A stretch of DNA of 10,114 bases from Lachnospiraceae bacterium UBA3863 (GTDB lineage: Bacteria; Bacillota; Clostridia; Lachnospirales; Lachnospiraceae): contig DGGX01000095.1 of the NCBI GenBank assembly GCA_002392385.1, positions 2,362 to 12,475 of the forward strand, read 5' to 3'. The notes below the pieces were generated by a model, which worked only from the letters and a program-made list of their open reading frames with translations, ran no database searches and was not told the origin of the DNA. Below are positions 1 through 7,175 of this stretch, one piece after another. The position numbers and the translations under genes are program-made. Numbering within the stretch: the first letter of the stretch is position 1; each line of letters starts with the position of its first letter.

Positions 1-1940
1 GGGCCCAGCCCCACTTCATCCGCCGCCAGATCGTCAACATGAGCATTGCCGGCCAGTACCACGTGAACCTCTTCCCCTATGAGATCCCCATCAATCCGGG
101 CAATCCGGAGGACCTGGAGAGGCTGGAGGCCATGTTCCCGGGACGGGAGGTCTACCTGGTGGTGGGCTCGGACGTCGTCGCCCACGCCTCCTTCTACAAG
201 AAGAGCGCCCATAACGACAAGGTCCGGTCCATGAACCACATCGTCATCCGGCGGGTGGGGGACCGGGAAGCGGACTCCGGCTACAATCCCGGCATGTTGG
301 ACTGCATCACCGGCAGGCTCATCGAGCTGGAGCTTCCGGCGGAACTGGAGGAGATCTCCTCCAGCCGGATCCGGGAGAATATCGACCAGAGCCGCGACAT
401 CTCGGACCTGATCGACCCGGTGGTCCAGGAATATATCTACAACAATGGACTCTACCTGCACGAGCCGGAATTCAAGCCGGTCATCCAGGCGGGAGCGGTC
501 ACCTTCAAGGAGACAGAAGAGTCCGACCCTTCGCTCCCGCTGCCCATTCAGAAGCCCGGCGACAGGCTCCTCCTTCTCATGAACGATACGGAGGGAGACC
601 GGCCCACCGGCGCCATCCGGATCCGCTATATCGCGCCGGAAGACCTTTATACGGTCATCCGGGACGTGCAGCTCTGCGATATCGTGCAGCGGCGCACCCA
701 TGGCAAAGTCCTGATGATCACCGGGCTCTATACAGACTCCCGGTCGTCGGTCTACGACACGGAGCAGCTCCTTCTCACGGAAGCTGTCATGCGGTCTTTC
801 GCCGAGCACTGCGACTACGCCATCTTCATGCCGGAGGACTGCGACTGCCCGGACAGTGTGTATTCCGCCATCCGCCGGCAGGGCTTCCGGAAGCCGGAGG
901 AGGCCTCCGGGGACGCGGACCTCTACGTGGCCGACATGCACGCGCCGCTGATCCTCCTGGCCAACATGGAGGCGACGCTGAAGGAGCCTTTCTCCTCCAA
1001 TGACCGCGTGCTGCGGGTGATCCGGAAGACCCAGCAGAAGCTGCAGCTCTGCATGACGGACCTCTACCCCGGCAACCTGGTGATCTCTGTCTCCGGTTCG
1101 GTGCTCTATCACCGCCTGGTGGAAAGGATCATCACCCTGAATGACGTTCCCAGGCAGGTGCAGGTCCCCCGCCAGCTGGGGGAGATGATGTGCGTGCCTT
1201 TCGGCAAGATCCTCCGCGGGTCGGTCGTTCCCAACACCGTGACCAAAACGCTCCACACGGACCGGGTCTATGAGCCGGATCTCAGCGCCTGCTCCGTGGA
1301 GGCCTATCCCAACTATACGCCGCTGGAGACCCAGGTGCGGGCCATCAAGTCCTTCCGGAGGCCGGCCATCCTTGTGGACGACGTCCTCAACCGGAGCGGC
1401 GTCCGCATCACTGCGATCGCTCCGCTGCTCAGGAAGGAAGGAGTCAATATCCGGACCATCCTGCTGGGCATCATCACCGGCTATGGAAAAAACGTCCTCG
1501 CCTCCATGGGCCTGGAGGCGGACTGGGTCTACTATGTGCCGAACATCCGCAACTGGTTCATGGAATCCTCCCTCTATCCCTTCATCGGAGGAGACCAGGT
1601 GCGGCGCAGGACCATGAAGGTGGCGGGCCTCGTGCCCTCCGTCAATTTCCTACAGCCTTATGCGCAGCCGCTGCTCCCGGACACCTCGGAGGAGGCACAG
1701 TTCGCATTCAGCGAATGCTGCATCCAGAACGCGCGGGACGTGCTGGCGGTCCTGGAGGAGGAGTACCGGAAACTTTTCTCCAGGAATCTGACATTGTCGA
1801 GGCTGTCCGAGGCGGTGAACATGCCGCTGTGCCCCGACAGGGGGACCAGTCTGGACTACAATCCTAACCTGCCGGCCTCCGTCTACCTGGAGAACGACCT
1901 GGAGATGCTCTACCGCTCCCGGGTCAAAAGGCGTCCTTAA
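1..1940 (+). CDS. Multidomain nucleotidyltransferase / GNAT-like / phosphoribosyltransferase-like protein (5' end outside window)
   Basis: The frame is already open at base 3 (reading AQPHFIRRQIVN before the first Met at 39), so the gene almost certainly starts upstream. Numbering from that Met, residues 1-140 match the C-terminal part of a NadD-type adenylyltransferase: VYLVVGSD at about 38-45, the ISSSRIR nucleotide-binding signature at 106-112, and a closing VQEYIYNNGLY. The N-terminal HxGH-type motif would lie off the window. Residues about 175-300 look like a GNAT fold (VLMITGLYTDS strand, YSAIRRQGF helix); this is less certain. Residues about 320-560 include AILVDDVLNRSG at 443-454, which resembles the PRPP-binding loop of phosphoribosyltransferases. 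The substrate is unknown; the parts suggest nucleotide or cofactor chemistry. The stop is 42 bases before fchA, so co-transcription is possible. Family assignment is firm only for the NadD-like part. Confidence 0.75.
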   Translation, partial: AQPHFIRRQIVNMSIAGQYHVNLFPYEIPINPGNPEDLERLEAMFPGREVYLVVGSDVVAHASFYKKSAHNDKVRSMNHIVIRRVGDREADSGYNPGMLDCITGRLIELELPAELEEISSSRIRENIDQSRDISDLIDPVVQEYIYNNGLYLHEPEFKPVIQAGAVTFKETEESDPSLPLPIQKPGDRLLLLMNDTEGDRPTGAIRIRYIAPEDLYTVIRDVQLCDIVQRRTHGKVLMITGLYTDSRSSVYDTEQLLLTEAVMRSFAEHCDYAIFMPEDCDCPDSVYSAIRRQGFRKPEEASGDADLYVADMHAPLILLANMEATLKEPFSSNDRVLRVIRKTQQKLQLCMTDLYPGNLVISVSGSVLYHRLVERIITLNDVPRQVQVPRQLGEMMCVPFGKILRGSVVPNTVTKTLHTDRVYEPDLSACSVEAYPNYTPLETQVRAIKSFRRPAILVDDVLNRSGVRITAIAPLLRKEGVNIRTILLGIITGYGKNVLASMGLEADWVYYVPNIRNWFMESSLYPFIGGDQVRRRTMKVAGLVPSVNFLQPYAQPLLPDTSEEAQFAFSECCIQNARDVLAVLEEEYRKLFSRNLTLSRLSEAVNMPLCPDRGTSLDYNPNLPASVYLENDLEMLYRSRVKRRP

Positions 1941-1982
1941 CATAATAAATTCTGAAGAGCATTACATAAAGAAAGGAATTCT

Positions 1983-2603
1983 ATGAGACTGATCGACAGA
2001 ACAGCAGCAGATTTTACCGCCGAGCTTGCGTCTCCGGCCCCCGTCCCGGGCGGCGGCGGCGCCAGTGCCCTGGCGGCGGCCATCGGGATCGCCCTGGGCG
2101 ACATGGTGGGGGAGCTCACCGTCGGCAAGAAGAAATACGCCGACGTGGAGGAGGAGATCAAGGACCTGATGGCGCGCGCGCAGCAGCTGCGGGAGCGCCT
2201 GCTGGGCTTCGTGGACGCTGACGCGGAAGCTTTCGCCCCCTTGGCGAAGGCTTATGGGATCCCCAAGGACGATCCGGACCGTGATGCCGTCATGGAGAGC
2301 GCCCTGAAGGTGGCCTGCAGCGTCCCCATGGACATCATGCGGGCCTGCGGGGAGGCCCTGGACATCATCGCGGAATTCGCAGCCAAAGGCTCCCGTCTCG
2401 CCATCTCGGACGCGGGCTGCGGCGCCGTCCTCTGCAAGGCGGCCATGCAGGCGGCTTCCCTAAATGTCTATATCAACACCAAATCCATGAAGGACAGGGA
2501 CTGCGCGGCAGAACTGGAAGCGGAGGCCAATGCCCTGCTGGACAAGTATACGGCCATGGGCGAGGAGATCTTCGGGGCTGTGCTGGACAGGATCCGCGGG
2601 TGA
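1983..2603 (+). CDS. fchA: Methenyltetrahydrofolate cyclohydrolase (FTCD_C / cyclodeaminase family)
   Basis: A 206-residue protein, the usual length for the stand-alone FchA/FTCD_C family. Family features visible are the glycine-rich PGGGGASALAAAIG near residues 22-35, VGKKKYADVEEEI, FVDADAEAF (about 77-85), and the C-terminal GSRLAISDAGCGA followed by NVYIN. The likely reaction is hydrolysis of 5,10-methenyl-THF to 10-formyl-THF in the cytoplasm; the fold is shared with formimidoyl-THF cyclodeaminase, which is the main alternative. GAAAGGA (1971-1977) lies 5 bases before the ATG and supports this start. folD begins 25 bases downstream, and the pairing strongly favours a one-carbon role over histidine degradation, since no hut genes are seen. 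The short leader 1941-1982 is AT-rich compared with the genes and shows no clear promoter. Confidence 0.87.
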   Translation: MRLIDRTAADFTAELASPAPVPGGGGASALAAAIGIALGDMVGELTVGKKKYADVEEEIKDLMARAQQLRERLLGFVDADAEAFAPLAKAYGIPKDDPDRDAVMESALKVACSVPMDIMRACGEALDIIAEFAAKGSRLAISDAGCGAVLCKAAMQAASLNVYINTKSMKDRDCAAELEAEANALLDKYTAMGEEIFGAVLDRIRG

Positions 2604-2615
2604 GCAGAACGAATT

Positions 2616-2621
2616 AGGAGG
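2616..2621 (+). promoter_or_regulatory. folD: Ribosome binding site fixing the folD start
   Basis: A perfect AGGAGG sits 7 bases before the ATG at 2629. The reading frame is open further upstream, back to 2530 inside fchA, but this site and the start of FolD homology (MARILRGKEVA) both select 2629. Confidence 0.9.
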
Positions 2622-2628
2622 ACAGAAT

Positions 2629-3483
2629 ATGGCCAGAATCCTGAGAGGCAAGGAAGTGGCGGATGCGCTGACGGCGCGGATGCAGGAGCAGGTAGAAGAG
2701 CTGAAGGCCAGGGGCGTCACGCCGACGCTCTGCATCTTCCGGGTCGGAGAGAGGCCGGATGATCTCTCCTACGAGCGGGGCGCCACCAAGCGGGCCGAGA
2801 CCGCCGGCGTGGCGGTGAAGAAGGTGGTCCTGCCCGCGGACGTGACCCAGGAGGCCTTCGACGAGGCCTTCCGGCAGGTCAACGAGGACGACAGCATCCA
2901 CGGGATCCTTCTGTTCCGTCCCCTGCCCGGACAGCTGGACAACGAGAAGGCGAGACAGATGCTGGATCCCGCCAAGGACATCGACGGCTGCACCGACCTG
3001 TCGCTGGCCGGCGTTTTCACCAACACAAAGACGGGATTTCCGCCCTGCACCGCCCAGGCGGCCATGGAGATCCTGCACCACTTCAACATCCCCGTCAGCG
3101 GCAAGAAAGCGGCGGTCATCGGCCGGTCTCTGGTCATCGGCCGCCCTGTGGCCATGATGCTCATGCATGAGAACGCCACGGTGGTCAACTGCCACACCCG
3201 CACGGCGGACGTGCCCTCCATCACCCGGGAGGCGGACATCCTGATCGCGGCGTCCGGCCGGCTCCACAGCGTGACTGCGGACTACACCAACCCGGACCAG
3301 GTCGTCATCGACGTGGGCATCAACTGGGACGAGCAGAAGGGCGGCATCTCGGGAGACGTGGACTTTGAGAAGGTGGAGCCTCATGTGGCGGCCATCACCC
3401 CTGTGCCCGGCGGCGTCGGCGGCGTGACCACCTGCGTCCTGATCGGGCATGTGATCGAGGCCGCCAGGCGGAAGATGCAGTGA
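2629..3483 (+). CDS. folD: Methylenetetrahydrofolate dehydrogenase (FolD family), probably lacking cyclohydrolase activity
   Basis: A 284-residue FolD homologue. Recognisable parts are the substrate-domain segment SYERGATKRAETAG (47-60), GILLFRPLPG (92-101), KDIDG (116-120), the Rossmann-type nucleotide loop VIGRSLVIGRP, DVGIN, and the family signature ITPVPGGVGGVTT near the C terminus. Known bifunctional FolDs have YxxxKxK, where the first Lys (Lys54 in E. coli, Lys56 in human) is needed for cyclohydrolase activity. Here that position is Ala52 (codon 2782-2784), while Tyr48 and the second Lys (Lys54) are kept. The conserved Gln of GILVQLPLP is Phe96 (2914-2916); the catalytic-region Asp119 is kept. 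I infer an NAD(P)-dependent 5,10-methylene-THF dehydrogenase whose cyclohydrolase step is supplied by the adjacent FchA. Automated annotation would probably call it bifunctional. Confidence 0.95.
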   Translation: MARILRGKEVADALTARMQEQVEELKARGVTPTLCIFRVGERPDDLSYERGATKRAETAGVAVKKVVLPADVTQEAFDEAFRQVNEDDSIHGILLFRPLPGQLDNEKARQMLDPAKDIDGCTDLSLAGVFTNTKTGFPPCTAQAAMEILHHFNIPVSGKKAAVIGRSLVIGRPVAMMLMHENATVVNCHTRTADVPSITREADILIAASGRLHSVTADYTNPDQVVIDVGINWDEQKGGISGDVDFEKVEPHVAAITPVPGGVGGVTTCVLIGHVIEAARRKMQ

Positions 3484-3525
3484 GCGTGCAGCTCGTGTGC
3501 CGGGTTCCCGGAATCGGGCGCACGC
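3484..3525 (+). other. Inverted-repeat structure between folD and the FNT channel gene
   Basis: The 64-base gap holds nested inverted repeats. The outer arms are GCGTGC (3484-3489) and GCACGC (3520-3525); inside is CCGGG-TT-CCCGG (3500-3511), whose two-base loop is tight for RNA. No U-tract follows, so it is not a typical intrinsic terminator. An RNA processing or stability element between co-transcribed genes is possible, but this is an inference. Confidence 0.4.
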
Positions 3526-3532
3526 AGCGGGG

Positions 3533-3539
3533 AAAGGAG
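3533..3539 (+). promoter_or_regulatory. Ribosome binding site fixing the FNT channel start
   Basis: AAAGGAG ends 8 bases before the ATG at 3548. An upstream in-frame ATG at 3497 lies within the intergenic inverted repeat and has no such site, so 3548 is preferred. Confidence 0.85.
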
Positions 3540-3547
3540 CGTATGAG

Positions 3548-4312
3548 ATGAACACACCTGCGGAGATCCTGCAGATCTGGATCGGAAACGGCGTCAAAAA
3601 GGCCGGCCTTCCTCTTGTGAAAATGATCCTTCTGGGTATGGCGGCCGGCGTCTATATCGGTTTTGGCGCCCACGCCTTCATTCTGGCTACGGCTGCCACT
3701 GACCCTGCTCTTTCTGCGACGGCGGGCAAACTGATCGGCGCGGCGGCCTTCCCCGTCGGCCTCATGCTGGTGGTCCTGTGCGGAGCGGAGCTCTTTACGG
3801 GCAACAACCTCCTGACCCTGGCGCTCATGGACAGGAAGATCACGCCGGCCCAGCTCCTGCGCAACTGGGTCACCGTCTACCTGGCCAATCTGGCCGGGAG
3901 CGTGCTTCTGGCGTTGCTTCTTGCCGGGAGCGGCCTCTACGGCGGCGCGGCGGGAGAGCGGGCCATGGCCGTGGCGGTCTCCAAGGTGGGCGCGCCCTTC
4001 CTGGAGATGGTCATCCGCGGCATCCTCTGCAACATCCTCGTCGTCCTGGCCCTCTGGTTCCAGGCCGGCGCCAAGGACCTTGTGGGCAAGATCTGGGCCA
4101 TCTGGTTCCCCATCATGCTTTTTGTCTTCGCCGGTTTCGAGCACAGCGTCGCCAACATGACCTACATCCCCCTGGGCATGTTCCTGGGGGCGGACGTCAC
4201 CCTCGGCCAGTTCCTGCTGGGGAACCTCCTGCCCGTCACCATCGGCAACCTCATCGGCGGCGCGGTGATCGTGCCGGGGATGTACTACACTGTTTATAAG
4301 CCGGCTAAATGA
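3548..4312 (+). CDS. Formate/nitrite transporter (FNT, FocA-like) family channel
   Basis: A 254-residue integral membrane protein with about six hydrophobic segments, the normal size for FNT pentameric channels. Conserved elements are GAELFTGNN (the LFT triplet at 82-84 matches the omega-loop Leu-Phe-Thr of FocA), GFEHSVANM with the central pore His at 199 (equivalent to FocA His209), and NMTYIPLGMFLG. FNT channels move formate, nitrite, hydrosulfide or other small anions. The position between folD and folC strongly suggests formate, made or used as the one-carbon unit of 10-formyl-THF; this is an inference from context, since sequence alone does not settle the anion. It follows folD by 64 bases and is probably in the same transcript. 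The stop TGA is 4310-4312. Confidence 0.93.
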   Translation: MNTPAEILQIWIGNGVKKAGLPLVKMILLGMAAGVYIGFGAHAFILATAATDPALSATAGKLIGAAAFPVGLMLVVLCGAELFTGNNLLTLALMDRKITPAQLLRNWVTVYLANLAGSVLLALLLAGSGLYGGAAGERAMAVAVSKVGAPFLEMVIRGILCNILVVLALWFQAGAKDLVGKIWAIWFPIMLFVFAGFEHSVANMTYIPLGMFLGADVTLGQFLLGNLLPVTIGNLIGGAVIVPGMYYTVYKPAK

Positions 4313-4349
4313 CGGATTGGCAGGAGCACTGACCGGGGTATTAGCCGGC
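4300..4349 (+). other. 9-bp inverted repeat at the end of the FNT gene
   Basis: GCCGGCTAA (4300-4308), overlapping the last codons of the FNT channel gene, is the exact reverse complement of TTAGCCGGC (4341-4349). The 32-base loop and the lack of a T-run argue against an intrinsic terminator. It may simply reflect the repetitive leader that follows. Confidence 0.3.
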
Positions 4350-4406
4350 GTTGACCGGATGTTGAACGGAATAACGGTTGGTGTTGACCGGCAGTTCGCG
4401 GTCCGG
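4330..4406 (+). repeat. Degenerate 11-bp tandem repeat in the folC leader
   Basis: The sequence falls into seven 11-base units from 4330. Three start with exact TGACCGG (4330, 4352, 4385), one with TGAACGG (4363), and 4341 is the related TTAGCCGG; units 4374 and 4396 are weak. The spacing is exactly 11, 22 or 33 bases, about one helical turn per unit, so all copies lie on the same face of the DNA. This is compatible with a phased operator or with slippage-generated repeats; nothing in the sequence identifies a binding protein. Confidence 0.55.
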
Positions 4407-4424
4407 AGTATATGAATTAACAGG

Positions 4425-6473
4425 ATGAAGATGACGATTCAGGAAGCGATTGCATATATTACTGCTCACACATGGAGTCAGAAGAGGATCGGCCTGGCCC
4501 GGGCGAAGGAGCTCCTCCGCAGGCTGGGCGATCCGCAGAAGTCCCTGCGTTTCGTCCATGTGGCGGGCTCCAACGGAAAAGGCTCCACCTGCGCCATGCT
4601 GGAGCGGATCCTGCGCGAAGCCGGTTACAGGACCGGCTTTTTTCCGTCCCCTTATATTGAGGATTTCCGGGAGCGGATCCAGGTCTGCGGTCAAATGATC
4701 CCCGCGGAGGCTCTCTGCGAGATCACAGACCTCGTCAGGCAGGAGGCGGATGCCATGGAGGACCACCCCAGCCAGTTCGAGCTGGTCACCGCCATCGGCA
4801 TGGTCTGGTTCCTGCGCCGGAAGTGCGACCTGGTGGTCCTGGAGGTGGGCCTGGGCGGCGAATACGACGCCACCAACGTGATCGACCCGCCGGAGGTGGC
4901 CGTCATCACCCACATCGGCCTGGAACACACCGAATACCTGGGCGACACCCTTGAGAAAATCGCCCGCACCAAGGGCGGGATCATCAAAACAGGCTCCGAC
5001 GTGGTGCTCTACGAGAATCCCCCGGAGGTCATGGAGACCATCCGCGAGATCTGTCTTGCGAAAAAGTGCCCCTTGCATGTGGCGCACGCCTCCCGGATCC
5101 GGCTGCGGGAGGCTACTCTGGACGGGCAGGTGTTTGTGCTGGGGCCGGAAGAGTGTGCGGAGAAGGATAGGCGTGCGGAAAAGGATAGCGAGAAGGGTGC
5201 GGAGAGCGGTGCCGGTGTTGGAAGCGACGCCTGCGGCGTCTACCGTCTGGCCCTTCCCGGCAGCTATCAGCTGCATAACGCGGTGACGGTCCTGACGACC
5301 GTGGAGGTCCTCCGCAGGCGCGGCTTCAGGATCCCGCAGGAGGCAGTGGCAGCGGGTCTCGCCAAAGTCCGCTGGCCGGCCCGTTTCGAAGTCCTGAGCA
5401 GGGAGCCCCTCTTCATACTGGACGGCGGGCACAATCCCCAGTGCGCCGAGGCGCTGGCCGAGTCGATCGAGACCTGCCTGGGAGTGACGGGGGAAAAGTC
5501 AGCCCAGTCAATTCGCGTGGATTCTGGCGCAGACGGGGCCAATGCGGCCGACAGGGGCGTGAGAGAAATCACACCCGGGGATGAGTACAGGAAAGTAATC
5601 TTTCTGTTGGGCGTTCTGGCAGAGAAAGATTATGCGGAGATCCTCAGAATCCTCGGTCCGTACGCGGACTTTTTCTACTGTGTGACACCGGATTCTCCCA
5701 GGGCTCTGCCGGCGGACAGGCTGGCGGCTTATCTTCGGGAGGCCGGCTATGGGGCCCGGGCCTGTGCCTCTGTAGAGGAGGGGATCCGCGGGAGCCTCTT
5801 GGCGGCCCTGGCCGGACAGCCGGTCATCGCCTTCGGGTCCCTCTACATGGCCGGGGAGATCCGGCGGGTTTTCCCCCGCCTCTGCAAAGAGGCGCAGCGC
5901 AGGATCATCCGGGAACGGCGGGAGGCCATGACAAAGGAAGAGCGCGCAGGTGCGAGCGAGAAGATCTGCAAACACCTGGAGACGCTTTTCTCAGGGGCGG
6001 CGTATCAGGGTGTGTGGACTCTTTTCTCCTACCGGGCCATGCCCGAGGAGGCGGACCTGACGGCCTTCAACCGGCTGCTGGAGGAGCAGGGCGTGCGCAT
6101 GGCCTACCCGGTCGCCCTTGCCGGCGGCCGCATGCTGGCGGCCGTCCCGCAGGGTCAGGATGCCTGGCGGGCCGGCTGGCTCGACATCCAGGAGCCGGAT
6201 CCGGAGCGGTCGGAGATCCTGGAACCTTCCGCGATCGACGCCGTGCTGGTGCCCTGCGTGGCTTTTGACCGGCGGGGCAACCGCTGCGGACACGGCGCCG
6301 GCTACTATGACCGGTTTCTGGAGAAATGCCGGTCCGACGCGCGGCTGGTCATGATCGCCTACTCCGCCCAGGAGCTCCGGCAGGTCGTGACAGAGAAGAC
6401 GGATATGCAGATCCCCTGTATCGTGACGGAGGAGGGGATCCTGAACGCCGGTAATGTCGATAATCGTTTGTGA
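4425..6473 (+). CDS. folC: FolC (folylpolyglutamate/dihydrofolate synthase) fused to 5-formyltetrahydrofolate cyclo-ligase
   Basis: One uninterrupted 682-codon frame encodes two enzymes. Residues 1 to about 485 are FolC: P-loop GSNGKGST (48-55), SPYIEDFRERI, VGLGGEYDATNV, and DGGHNP near 332-337 in the C-terminal ligase domain. It adds glutamates to folates using ATP. Residues about 490-680 are a full-length 5-formyl-THF cyclo-ligase (MTHFS/YgfA): RERREAM start, VLVPCVAFDRRGNRCGHGAGYYDRF (about 610-630), PCIVTEEGI end. It converts 5-formyl-THF to 5,10-methenyl-THF with ATP. FolC carries two unusual hydrophilic insertions, at about 244-270 (Glu/Lys/Gly-rich, repetitive DNA) and 352-388. The start is uncertain: ATG 4425 has no good Shine-Dalgarno, while ATG 4431 has AGGA 5 bases upstream. 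Both halves keep their motifs, so I expect both to be active. Confidence 0.95.
   Translation: MKMTIQEAIAYITAHTWSQKRIGLARAKELLRRLGDPQKSLRFVHVAGSNGKGSTCAMLERILREAGYRTGFFPSPYIEDFRERIQVCGQMIPAEALCEITDLVRQEADAMEDHPSQFELVTAIGMVWFLRRKCDLVVLEVGLGGEYDATNVIDPPEVAVITHIGLEHTEYLGDTLEKIARTKGGIIKTGSDVVLYENPPEVMETIREICLAKKCPLHVAHASRIRLREATLDGQVFVLGPEECAEKDRRAEKDSEKGAESGAGVGSDACGVYRLALPGSYQLHNAVTVLTTVEVLRRRGFRIPQEAVAAGLAKVRWPARFEVLSREPLFILDGGHNPQCAEALAESIETCLGVTGEKSAQSIRVDSGADGANAADRGVREITPGDEYRKVIFLLGVLAEKDYAEILRILGPYADFFYCVTPDSPRALPADRLAAYLREAGYGARACASVEEGIRGSLLAALAGQPVIAFGSLYMAGEIRRVFPRLCKEAQRRIIRERREAMTKEERAGASEKICKHLETLFSGAAYQGVWTLFSYRAMPEEADLTAFNRLLEEQGVRMAYPVALAGGRMLAAVPQGQDAWRAGWLDIQEPDPERSEILEPSAIDAVLVPCVAFDRRGNRCGHGAGYYDRFLEKCRSDARLVMIAYSAQELRQVVTEKTDMQIPCIVTEEGILNAGNVDNRL
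5153..5220 (+). repeat. Imperfect GTGCGGA-type repeat inside folC
   Basis: GTGCGGAGAAGGATAG, GTGCGGAAAAGGATAG and GTGCGGAGAGCG follow one another, in units of 18, 24 and 12 bases (all multiples of three). They encode the hydrophilic AEKD/AEKDSEKG/AESG stretch at about residues 244-260. This looks like in-frame repeat expansion in a surface loop or linker of FolC. Confidence 0.6.
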
Positions 6474-6475
6474 GC

Positions 6476-6483
6476 GGGAGAGG
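6476..6483 (+). promoter_or_regulatory. Ribosome binding site supporting a TTG start
   Basis: GGGAGAGG lies 6 bases before TTG at 6490. The alternative ATG at 6454 is inside folC and would add 12 polar/charged residues before the signal peptide. Confidence 0.7.
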
Positions 6484-6489
6484 TTCAAT

Positions 6490-7173
6490 TTGAAAAGCTT
6501 TATTTACAGACTTCTGGCCGGCGTTCTCCTGGTCTTCCTGCTGGTCCCCTGCCTGACCGTGCGGGCCGATGAAGAAGGCACCAGGATCATGGGAGAGGCC
6601 GAGGCGTCCGCAGAGAAGATGCAGGCTTGCCTACTGCAGAATAATCCCGAGGCCACAGAAGAGATGCTGGCACTTCCCGCCATTTACCTGGAGGAAGGAG
6701 CTGCGGAGGGCGTACGGGGCGACATCGCTTTTGCCCAGGCCTGCCTGGAGACAGGGTGGTTCATTTTCCCCGAGACGACGGCCGTCACCTTCGACCAGAA
6801 CAACTTCTGCGGCATGGGCGTCACCAGCAAGGGCAAGAAGGGGAGCTCCTTTGCCACGCCCAGGGAAGGCATCCGCGCCCAGATCCAGCACCTCAAGGCC
6901 TACGCGTCCACCGACGACCTGGTCAACGAGTGCGTCGATCCCCGCTTCGACCTGGTCCTGCGCGGCTGCGCCCCCTACGTGGAGTGGCTCGGGATCCAGG
7001 AGAACCCCGACGGCCGCGGCTGGGCCTCCGGCGACGACTACGGTATACATATCCTGAACATCCTTGACCAGATCATGCACACAGAACCGACCCCGCCCGC
7101 AGACGCACAGGAGCCCTCCTTCTGGAGCACCCTCCTTCACTACGGCGGCATACTGTTGGATGTGCTGTTCTGA
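6490..7173 (+). CDS. Secreted glucosaminidase-domain protein (LytG-like peptidoglycan hydrolase)
   Basis: Started at TTG 6490, the product has 227 residues and opens with a clear signal peptide: KSFIYR, a hydrophobic run, then VRA before DEEG, with predicted cleavage after about residue 26. It should therefore be exported. The mature part matches the glucosaminidase (GH73, PF01832) fold: IAFAQACLETGW with the likely catalytic Glu87, NNFCGMGV (usually NNLFGIK), FATPREGIRAQIQHLKAYAS, and a final DYGIHILNILDQIM. Members cut the N-acetylglucosaminyl linkage of the cell wall. No LysM, SH3 or anchor motif is visible; the C terminus ends in a hydrophobic stretch (LLHYGGILLDVLF) that might touch the membrane. 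It lies 16 bases after folC and may be read with it, although its function is unrelated. Confidence 0.85.
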   Translation: MKSFIYRLLAGVLLVFLLVPCLTVRADEEGTRIMGEAEASAEKMQACLLQNNPEATEEMLALPAIYLEEGAAEGVRGDIAFAQACLETGWFIFPETTAVTFDQNNFCGMGVTSKGKKGSSFATPREGIRAQIQHLKAYASTDDLVNECVDPRFDLVLRGCAPYVEWLGIQENPDGRGWASGDDYGIHILNILDQIMHTEPTPPADAQEPSFWSTLLHYGGILLDVLF

Positions 7174-7175
7174 TG

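Noticed and set aside
2614..3597. 327-codon open frame on the minus strand
   Set aside because: It is the exact antisense of folD, His/Asp/Gly-rich with no domain resemblance.
4412..4420. Two-codon upstream frame (ATG AAT TAA) before folC as a translational attenuator
   Set aside because: A nearby GGAG exists but the spacing of 3 bases is poor, and such a short frame is easily expected by chance.
4341..5432. 363-codon open frame on the minus strand
   Set aside because: It lies opposite the FolC domain, is low in recognisable motifs, and has no ribosome site; it is explained by GC-rich codon bias.
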